Part shown: one piece after another, positions 20,202 through 30,909 of the stretch
Layout of the letters: each line of letters starts with the position of its first letter
How positions within the stretch are numbered: the stretch's first letter is position 1
NCBI GenBank assembly: GCA_037903355.1
Contig: JBAJFE010000048.1
Span: forward strand, 186,001-250,000
Direction: 5' to 3'
Source: Trichuris trichiura
Lineage: Eukaryota > Nematoda > Enoplea > Trichinellida > Trichuridae
Length of the DNA: 64,000 nucleotides
Notes under the pieces: model-generated
Told to the model about the DNA's origin: nothing
The model's database searches: none
What the model saw: the letters and a program-made list of their open reading frames with translations, nothing else
Translations under genes and position numbers: made by a program

Positions 20202-22704
20202 CAGGGGTGGGGAACCTTTTTCGTGCCGCGGGCCGGATAGAAAAAATGAAAAACAGCCTGCTTTATTTGCACGTATATTTATGAAGTCACCCCTAATGGG
20301 ATGTTTGGAACTGCTTTTCCCTAGTGAGACGTGCGATGTCAGCTCCTTCTGATGACGTTGCTACTCGCAGCTGGTTCACCAGATTTATGTCCGTGAGTCT
20401 CGTGCGCAGATGGCTCTTTGCGATGGTAAGTTTTGAAAAGAACTGCTCGCAGCAGTAGGTTGTTCCGAACACGGACGCGTATTTCAAAGCATGTTTCCTC
20501 AAAACGGGAAATTCATCGTTGCTTATGTACCGCTTATAGAACTCAGCAGCGGGAAGTTGTTGTATTTAGCTTTAAGCTCATCGTCGCTTTGCAACTGAAT
20601 GATCTCGTGCTGCAGTTCATAGGGTACATTAGCTGGTTCTACATTGAATGGAATGGCGAAGATGTTCAGTTGCATCTGTCTACTTTTCACATCGTTGAAT
20701 CTTTCACCAAACGCCCCAAATAGTTTGGCGCATTCACCGGCATACTGTGATGTCGTAGAAGGCTGCTGTCCCATGAGTGTAGGAAAATGTACCATGTTGC
20801 CCTTTTCAAGTTGCTGTTTCCACAGCCTTAATTTGGCTTCAAATGCTTTCAAGTTTGATACGAGTGAGCTGAGAAGCTGGTTCGGACCCTGCAGCTTGAT
20901 ATTCAGTTTCGACAGACACTTGACAATGTCTACCATGAAAGCCAGGTCACATAGCCACTTTCTGTCACTTAGTTCTCTGCTAGTTTTGCTTTTGGCCTCC
21001 ATGAACTGCTTAACTTCATCGCGCAGTTGGTAAAACCTCATTAGCATATTCCCGCGACTCAGCCAGCGAACTTCGCAAAGATAAACAAGATCACCATATT
21101 CAGAGGAAAGTTCATTCAAAAAATCTTTAAACAGGCGGTTATTATGCCCTTTGCTCTTGATGCAGTTTACGCACGACACGACTACTGACATCACATTGTT
21201 GAAACGCAGCGACCGTGCACTGAGACTGTTTATGTATGATACAATGGCATACTACCAAATCGTTCGGATCAAGACCGAGATTATTCATTTCCTTTTTAAC
21301 AAATGCAACTAGGCCTTTTTGCAAGCCAACCATAGCTGGAGCGCCGTCCGTAGTCAGACCACTTAATTTTTCAAACTTTAACCTGAATCGTACCATTGAT
21401 AAAACGAGTTTCTCAAATATGTCCTCACCCCTTGTAGTGCTATGCATGGCTTCCAGTGATAACAGTTCTTCTCGAATCTCAAACTCTGCAGTTATTCCGC
21501 GAAGGAAAATGGCCGGTTGAACGGTATTTGTTATGTCCATAGTCTCGTCACAAGCCAGGGAAAAAAGTTCAAATTTACCTGCAGCACGCTTCAACGTTTT
21601 TTCAATGTCGTCTGCTAAGTCAGTGATCCCGTCTGAAACAGTTCGTCGAGATAAGCTAACACTTTCGAAAAGTTTTTCACTGGCTGGTGCTAGTAACTTC
21701 GCAGCTGCCACCATGCACTCTTTCACAAATTCACCCTCTGCATGGGGCTTCAGCTTCTTTGCGATCATTTCGCTCACTACGTAACTCGTTTGAAAAACGC
21801 TGTACGCGTCGCAGTGTGGCTTGGTGAAAGCGGCTTGTTGCAACTCCGAATTCCGTTGAAGCGCCCTGATTCTATCCAGACGCTCTTGGCCTTTTAATTC
21901 CATCAATTTTCCATGTTTCGTGCTGCAATACCGTTCCAGATTAGCTTTTTTTCATAACAGCTACTGAGTCGCCACAAACAAGGCAGACGGGCTTGTCCTT
22001 AAGCTCCACAAAAAAAAAGTCATTCGTCCATTTCTTTTGGAAAATTCGACACTCCGTATCAACTTTTCTTTTCTTTGAACTGGCTATTTGTAGCGTTGGG
22101 TGAGCGCGGACACTAGCTTGCGGTAAGCTGCACGAAACTTCAGGTTTCAGTATAACTTTAAGCGCAACTCAGAGCAAAAGGCAGACCTTTGGGACTATCC
22201 TGCAACCCAGTTATCAAGAACATAATCACAACTACAGAAAAGGAAATAACTTTTTTGTACTTCGAAGACGTAAAGGACAGGCGGCCGACAGAAACCGATG
22301 AGAACGATAGCAAGAGAAGGCGAGAACGATGCCAGTGACTGCTGAGAGCAAAAGAAAGCAAAAGTGCTCTAGCAAGCTGGACAGTCGTCATCTCGAACAA
22401 AGCAATGCTCCTCGCCACTAAACGCGCGCACACACTATAGTGACGCCTACTGCTTGTCACCTAAGACTAACAGTGTCGGTTTGTTGACAGAGAGCTGCCA
22501 GCAACCCAGTCTTCTGAGCAAGCCTGATGCTCCCTGCCTGTTACGCAAGATTTATGTTATTACTAGGATTCACATACCATACGTCCATCGCATTATGAAA
22601 AATAACCTCCCACAATCACATTTCACTGAATCTCGCATCCATGCGCGGTCGCCCCAACGCGTGGGCGGAAAATGGTCTCGCGGGCCGGACGTTTCCCACC
22701 CCTG
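20202..22704 (-). mobile_element. Full-length hAT transposon (2503 bp)
   Basis: Ends begin CAGGGGTGGGGAAC and finish with the inverse GTTTCCCACCCCTG; subterminal GCGGGCCGGA occurs at both ends. The octamer TTCTAACC is present at 20194-20201 and 22705-22712, a perfect hAT target duplication. It carries a GTF2IRD2-like transposase on the minus strand. Confidence 0.95.
20293..22080 (-). pseudogene. hAT transposase (GTF2IRD2/Charlie8-like), frameshifted
   Basis: Minus strand, in order: BED-finger region (WTNDFFFVELKDKPVCLVCG, then STKHGKL after a one-base slip in an A-run near 21945), AAFTKPHCDAYSVF, FSLACDETMDITN with the first catalytic Asp, GLTTDGAPAMVG with the second, VVCHCIIHKQ, then a shift near 21190. 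It continues LCEVRWLSRGNMLMRF, LAFMVDIVKCLSKLNIKLQG and FGAFGERFNDV. A third shift near 20520 precedes the dimerisation tail CCEQFFSKLTIAKSHLRTRL. Nearly full domain content with only about three slips suggests loss of activity was recent. Confidence 0.9.
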
Positions 22705-23268
22705 TTCTAACCGAACATAAAGCAAAGTTCCTAGCAGGCAGTGCTATTTACTTTTTCAGTCCAGGCAAGAAGTCAGACTGGCAAACGAGACTAATTAATA
22801 AGCACTTACTTTATGCTTCGACGCGGAATCCCGTAATTAACGATATCTGTAGTCTGGCAGAAGCAAATGCTTTTTCCTAGGAAAGTGGGGATTCTTACGA
22901 TGCGTGCTCAATGCTAACCTACAGAGAACAGTGTGCGTTGATATGTGTTAAGTTGTGTGCTCAGGTTAGCGCCAGCGAGTCAGAGTCTATGATCAACGAT
23001 ATCCTTACCAGTACGAGGTAGAGAAGATGAGTCAGGAAAGCACAGTTTATCAAGAAGCAGGCTGAACAAAAGGGTAGACGAGAAAATGTTACTGACTGCA
23101 TGAGCGAAGTCGCAGCAAGCATAGTGCTCGCTGAGACTTCATTTTTCATGGCTGGGAAATAAATGCAATTATGGTGATCCACTTGAATTAGTATGCCGTA
23201 TGAGTCCTTGATGCAGTATGAAAGTTGGTTTTGCATTTACTTCATTGCCTTTCACAACTCCATTTCAG

Positions 23269-26200
23269 GAACCCTGCTTACCTTCTTGCAGTTCAAAGGA
23301 TAGAAGTTCCGGAACGTTCTGTATTTGGGAAGGAACGATCAACGATATTTCCAGTCCAACAAGCATCGGAAGCATTTGCTATAAGACTTCAAATTTAAAT
23401 GAAGCGGTAGGTCAGATAATTGGGAAATTTAAAGCTTGTAAATAATGTTAAACGTACGAGCGTGCAGCGAAATTGTTTTAAGTAAAAGCAAGATCATTTC
23501 TGATATAGCGCACCATAAAAACTTTGCTGTACAGACCATAATGTCATTTAGGATATTCATTTCAGAATAAGACCAACATACCAAATAACATTTGCAGGAG
23601 CTGGGAATATGGAAATACGCCCGTAAGCTCTGATTGCTAAAACGAGACCTATTCTGCTCCTGTTGTGTGTTTAGCTATTTCGCCTAGCAGTTCCAGATGA
23701 AGTAAGATCGTGGCGAACCACGGTGCTTTTATATAAGCCTCCAACATTTGGAACGCAGAGTAAACATTCGCCACGCTGTGAACAAAATTATTTTAATATT
23801 CAATGCCTAGAGTTCCGAAATTCCCTTGAAAGAGCTGAACCTCATGACCACAATCTGCCAAGAAATCCAGAAGGTCGAACAGGGTTTGGTGGACAAGGAC
23901 TGCTAAGAAACATTGGAAAAAATGAAATGTATTTTCCCATTATAATAAGGTTAGACGAGTCATTTTCTTGTTGCCGCCAGGCCTTGTACCAGCATTTTCT
24001 ATATACGACGGCGGTCCAAAAATGGGCAAAAGTTTTCTTCAGTGAAATCAACTTTTGTAGCTCCCTGATCAGAGTATTCCTTGTCAGAGTGTGTAATGAA
24101 GACTGCTAGCTTCATGACGGATCATCAGGTTTTAAAGTACAAAAATGCTCTACTTTCTGCGGCTGAACAATGCAGTATGACTTGAGACAATACGGTCACA
24201 CATACTTGCCTTAGACTGTACCAGTGACGATGGAACAATATTTTGCAAATATTCTCCAGAAGCTTCATTCTACTGCATCTTTAAACACCGATACGTAAAT
24301 CTCTTTCTACGCTAAGGAATAGGCACGTACATTGGTAAAAACAAGAGTACTTGACATAACAGGACACATCACCCTAGTCCCATAAGAAGGTGTACAACTT
24401 GCAACAGAAGATACTAATGTTAATAATACTGTGGTAGAAACCATCTCACGTTCAAAAAAGCAAACAGATCCGCTCACCGGACAGAATTCTTTAAAAGCAA
24501 AGGTGCTGAGGTCAGTGAAGCGCAGTTGATCAGATTAGTCCTTTTAAGTGCTGTGCAATGGCTTGTGAAACAAAAGATTTGTAAGTCTCTTGTTCCACGG
24601 TCAACGCTAAGGCCTATTTTTTAAATTGAGCATCTTGTTATTCCGGATCTTATGATGAAATATAGGACATTTCTTAACGAGCGATTCGTAAATATGAGAT
24701 AGTTTGCTATTCAATGATAGCCTTGGATGGTTTACGGTTAAGTCAGGCCTTGCTGCTATTGGGAAATGGTCATGTGCTAAAACAAGATGGGTTAAGATGT
24801 GAACGGTGCGAGACGTCAGAAATCCAGATAACTATGTTAAAGAATACGAAGTCCCTAACTCTTGGGGGACGTACTTGAATCAGCGCTGCTTGTCATTTAC
24901 TTAGACTTCAAGTGCTTCGTGGAGCCGCTATGGCAAACTTATTGTCCTGTGATGAAGGCGTGAACAGGCATTCCGAACGTACAATCTACGCAGGCAGCTT
25001 TCAAGAGTAGTGCTGCTCAGCACAAAATTAAAGCCAAAACGCATCAGTAATATTAAAGAGATCCAATATTAAGGTATTTTTTATTATGGCTGTTATGATT
25101 CCAACTCCTGCCCTGATTTGCGAGTGCCTTGAATGCCGTCTGCGTGAACTGTAGGCTGTGACTACTAACTTCTGCCCTCATTATGGGACGATAGATTGGC
25201 CATATACCTGCAAAGAGAACCCAGATTAAGAACAAACTGCAGCCGCCACTGATTCGAAAAAGTCTCCCAACACGAACGCTAAAGGTAAAAATACAAAAAC
25301 ATAGCAATATGAACTGAATGGGTGATGATTTCTTCCCGCTTGTTTTCGTGGCATGTCGCAGTAATGAAACTACAAAAATTGCACCTCGAATGACTGAATA
25401 AGAGATTATTAGTAAAAAAATACAGAATCTGGCTTACAGTATTCAAAGTTTTTTAAAAGCTCTTTTTCCCTCATCAGTGAAGTGGAGAAAAGAAGTGTTC
25501 CCTGTTGCACCTCATTTAAGACAGAACAAGCACATTCTATGAAGGTAGTTCGAAAAGTTCCCCGAAAAATTAAAAATTTTATTAGCAGTGATATGAAACT
25601 TATTTCTCAATGTTTCTTCCGTCAACCTCTATGGACTTCTGCAGGCGGTGTCTTCACCTCCGCAAACCTTCCTTGTAGAATTTTAGGTGCTGTGTATTGC
25701 ACCAAGTCAAGACGATACATTTCACGTCATTCAATGACTCGAACAGCGTGCCCTTTAAATGTTCTTTTAGCTTTGGGAAGAGGGAAAAGTTTGACAGGGC
25801 AAGATCTGGACTGTAGGGCAAGTGTAGAATGAATTCCAACCGAAACTCACAAGGAACAGTCCTCACAGTCCTTGACGAATGAGCCGGCGAGTTACCGTGA
25901 TAGAAAAGGACACTGAGGGAAACACTTGCTACGCCTTTTTCTTGCCAGTGTGGTCACAATACTACTTTGCTGTAACTTGCCGTGACCGTTCGTTGGCCCC
26001 TGAGGAAGTCCGTCAGAATTACTCCGTCTGAGTCCCAGAATATGGTCGCCATAACCTTTCTAGCCGATCGCGCCACTTTGAACTTGACTGGACCTGCTGA
26101 CTTTTTCGGTAACCACTGCTTGGATTGGATCTTACTCTCAGAATAATCTTAGTAGATCTATCTTTCATCTTCTGTGGTGATACGGTCAAAAAACCTGGAC

Positions 26201-28200
26201 TCATTTGCTTCAATCTTCGTGAAAAGCTCCTGAAAAAGGTTAGCGCGCTGAATTAGCTGTTCTTCGCGCAACGCTTTCGGAACCCACTGAGCTGAAGGCT
26301 TCCTCAGACCAAAAGTTTCGTACACTATTCTAAATGCTGGGTGGAGGCGGATCCCAGTCATTCTAGCAATCCTCCTGATGGTAATTCTGCAGTCTCTTTC
26401 CAGTAGGTCCCGGATAAGAACCATGGTTCCTTCGCTCGTTACGGTTGCTGGCTTTCCCGCCCTCTGGTGGTCTTTGTTGGCCTCTCTGACCTCCTTGAAA
26501 CACCTTCTCCACTCATAGACAACCGATGTAGATGCCGCAGTACTTTCATAGACCTGCTGCAAAGATTGAGTAAATCTCCTCGGCTGCCAACCAAGCTTGG
26601 ATAGAAATTTAATGTTAGCTCTCACCGCAAAACGAGGATTTTCCATATCATGATAAAAATGATTACTTTAGGAGCAGCCTGTACCACACTGGCGCAGAGA
26701 TGGATAAGGCTAAATCTCTATTTAGGTCTGAAGATAATGGAGATAAGATTAAACACGTTTTGGCCCATCGGGTGGTGTCCTGTTAGACAACTGCACCGTC
26801 TTTCCGGGAACTCTCTGAACATCCTTCCTAAAAGCTCAAAAAAACAATGAGCTGCGTACTATACTTTTTCATGTTAGACAGGGTTACTCATTTACGGTGG
26901 ATTCAGACTTAAGGTGGGTTCGATAGAGCTACATACCCGTTTCGAAATGTGTATTTTGTTCCTTCTTAACGCTAGTGACCAGATGGACAGTAGTCCCTTA
27001 TACTGCCCTGAAGTAGCAAGCTGCAGCTCAGCCATCCACATAATCATTAGGGTAGTCTAAGATTGAATATGCTGACTATGTCTCTCAACTATTGCGCTTT
27101 ACGCTTTTTCGTTCCATCATGTTTGCTTGCTTGGTAATGAGTCAGCAGAGTGCCATTGCATTTATGAAACTTTTCCCATGATAATGCCTAAGAGCGATGT
27201 GTTTATAAGGCTTCTTAAAAATTGAGGGCACAGCTGCCTTGATTTTGCATGGGTAGGGTCATAATTAAAATTAAAATGAAGGTACTGACAGCATTGATAG
27301 GGAACGGACAGAAGCTCGAAACTACTCATTCTTTCTGTGTTACTTCTTGGACTGAGCAAGTGCGTTTTTCTAACTTCGTGAATCCTCAATGATCTTATGG
27401 TTACTCATTTATTACTGTGATTGCCTCTGAAGATCTTCTACAACATTTCCTGTTTTTACATTCATGCCTGTAATTTTTTAATTAAACGAAACAAGTGCTC
27501 TGCCAACGGATGGATGAGCGATTATTAAGAAAAGTTCAGAACCAATGCACTCAGCTTATTTCAGAGCTCTCGGAACGCTCCAGTTCCGTCGTCAGTGAGT
27601 TCGAGGAGAAGGCGTTTATTCCGAATGGGTATTAAATAGGCATAAGTAACAAAGGGGGAAGGTCAGGTGATAGGAAGCAGCACTTGGTTTTGCTGATGAA
27701 TGCGTCCCACGCCGTGCTAACCTCTACGCCTTTGCAACAGTTGATAAGATGATTATGGCGGCTATAAAGGGCCTCCTTAACCCGGCGCAGGTGTAAACGG
27801 CTCTCATGGCAGATAATCTGCAATCGCAGGTCAAGCGAGCACCGAGAGGAGTGCTCGACGACTGCGGAGGCTTTGACCGTTTTTTCTAGGACCTTCTCCG
27901 GTTGACTGAGCGTTTGCATCTCCTCTTTGTATCGGCCGACATAGGAAACGTGTGCGCCAAACCTGTTAAGTAAAGTGTTGTACGTCTCTCCTACGTAGGA
28001 GGCGTTGCAACCGCACCAGACCTCGTAGACGACGATAAGTCTTCTGTCAAAAGAAGCTGTGATCTTATTGCTCCTAACCATTGAAAGTAAACTGATGCCG
28101 TGAAACGAATTGAAATCAAGCGAACGGCTTAATCGTAGGATTCGCTCCCCAATTCCGTTGTAATAAGGGAGAAACAAAATGGGGAAACTATTCGTGATCC

Positions 28201-28290
<90 letters not shown>

Positions 28291-30865
28291 ATTTTTCTTT
28301 TTCTTCTTTCTTCTTTCTTCTCTCCTTGCTAACGAGTGCGTTATTCAGAATAAAAATTTTTGCGGCTTTGCAATCCGTTCGTTAAATTGACGTTTATTTC
28401 TAAACGTCAACTCGCGGAGCTATCAGGCCTCACCGGGGCCTGTCATCAGCGCTGTGGCCGCCGCCCGGTGAGGCCTGAAAGCTTCGCGAGTTGACGTTTA
28501 GAAATAAGCGTCAGTTTAACGAACGGGTTGCAAAGCCGCAAAAATGATTTTATTCTATTATTATTATAATTATAATTATTATTATTATTATTATTGCTGT
28601 TGTTGTAGCCGTCATTAGCGGGGTTTGAGCTGCGTCTATACTTGGTGTTGGTAGATTTAACAAGTGCTTGCAGATACCCATTATGTGTGTGTACGGAGAA
28701 TGTGTCTTAACTCAGCTGCCAGAAATGCGGGGTCACAGACTGGTCGTCCCGTTTAGAATGCCTATTTTAACCGACAAAGGATGTTGAGAAGTGAAATGTA
28801 GGTACCTGTCAGAGTGGGTTGATTTCTTACAAACAGTGGTTTTTGGTTCATTAACCTGTTTTATGACTAAAACGTCTAAGAAGGGAAGTTTGTTATTTAT
28901 TTCTGTCTCTATAGTTAATTTTATATTCCTGAGAAAGATACCGTTTAAGTGGTCTAAGAATGTCTCCTGTTCATCTAGGGTAGTAATTGTTGCAGAATTG
29001 CCGCTGGAGAGCGTAGCTGTTTAAGCGATTCCTTGAGCTTGTGCAGAAAAGTTTATTGCAGAAATGCGTGGCACAACGCTAAGTACACAATTGTACAGGT
29101 AATGGTCAGCGATACGGTAGTATGGAGCTCGTTGGACCCTTTTTTCCGTCCGCCTGCTGCCCGTCGGCATGCGTGGCTTTAGCCGGGAGCGCGCATGCCT
29201 GTGTGCCTCGGACAGCTATTTGGTGGACCACGAATTACTACCACATGCCTGTATCCGCAGCTGCAAGTGCCATGCCGTGGCATTCATTGAATGCGCGGAT
29301 TAAGCGGCACAGGCGGACATGGCGTTTCTTGAATGGCCGGATTAGGGGAGAGCAAGCCAGCCTGCCCAGTTAGCAGGTAGGGGAGTCGACTTGTTTACCA
29401 AAGTAATGGCAAAGATGTCGTGTACGTAGCATTTGAAAGAGATAGGTGCACCGTCAGAGCATGTGTCAGCATTTTTCAAGGTCAGCGTTGTCAGGGCCCC
29501 CTGTGAATATTTCTGAGCGTTTGGGCCCCCAATTGTGATTAGTCGATTTAAGTGCGCTGATTGGCTGGAAGGGAGGGCGAGGGATAGCCGGTACGTCATA
29601 ATGTAAGTGCTGCACAAAGTTATGTTGGGAAAGCGTTTCCAACAAAGTTTGTCGAACACTTACGTTCTCACCTCTCAGCCGACTATCCCCTGGTCCTCCC
29701 TTCCAGCCAATCAGAATTGCGTGGCGCAACAGCATGCAGCTTCCTCTTAGGCAGGAAGCACATTATCTGACCCGCAAGCCATACCTTCCTATACACTTCA
29801 ACACGATTGCCCAGATGGCGCATGTGCCCCCCCCCCCCCCCCCCAACAGCTCAGAAAAATTCTCCAAGCGTCCCCTTGGCGATTTGGGCCTTCCTGGACT
29901 ACAAAAGGTTCCCCGCTGAGGTACATGCCTCACCGTGAGAACTACTATTATAGAAGAAACGATCAAAGCCTCCGCAGTCGATGAGCACTCCTTTCAGAGC
30001 TCGTTCGACCTACGCCCGCAATTTATCTGTCTCGAGAGCCGTTTGCACCTGCGCCGGGTCAAGGTGGCCTTTTTATCCACCATAATCATACTATTAACCG
30101 CTACAGAGGCTTAGAGGTTAGCGCGGCATAGGACGCACTCATCAATAAAACCAAGTGTTGCTCCTTGCCATGCTGATCTCCCCGCCCTTTTGTTACGCAC
30201 GCCTATTTAATACCCATTCGGTGTAAACACCCTTTCCAACTCACTGACGACGGAACTGGAGCGTTCCGTAAGCTCTGAAATAAAGTTGAGTGCATTGGTT
30301 CTGTGTATTTTTCGTAATAATCGCTAATCGCTCATTCACCCGCTGCTAGAGCAACTGTTCCGTTTAATTACAAATACAAACACAAAAACGGGAGAAGCAA
30401 TGGAAGATCTTCAGAAACATGAAACACAATCCCGTTACGAAACAAACCATGTTAAAGTAGTATGGAATTGCTTCGGTCAACAAGTCGTCCCCCTTACTGC
30501 TAATCTTTGCAGTCTGGCTTGCTCTCAGGTAATTCAGCCATTCAAAACACGTCCAGTGCACCTGAGCCGCTTAATCCGCGCATTCAAGGGATGCCATGCA
30601 ATGCCTTGTGCACCTCCAGATGAAGGCAAATGGTAGTAAGCCCTGGTCTGCAGAACACCTCTCAGTGGCGAACAGGCGTGAGTGCTACCAGCTAATCCGC
30701 CTATTGAAGGAGTGCTACATGCAGTGTAAGGATGCAGGTGTGTACGCATAAAACTCGTAGGTCAGACGCTTCGAGAGGGGGTAGAAGAGGATTAGTACCC
30801 TTAGTTCCTCTGCAAAACAACTGCAGAAGTGTATATAACCACGCATGCCGACGGATAGAAGGGCA

Positions 30866-30909
<44 letters not shown>

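Noticed and set aside
28179..28385. Long poly-leucine frame
   Set aside because: Translation of the (TTA)n microsatellite.
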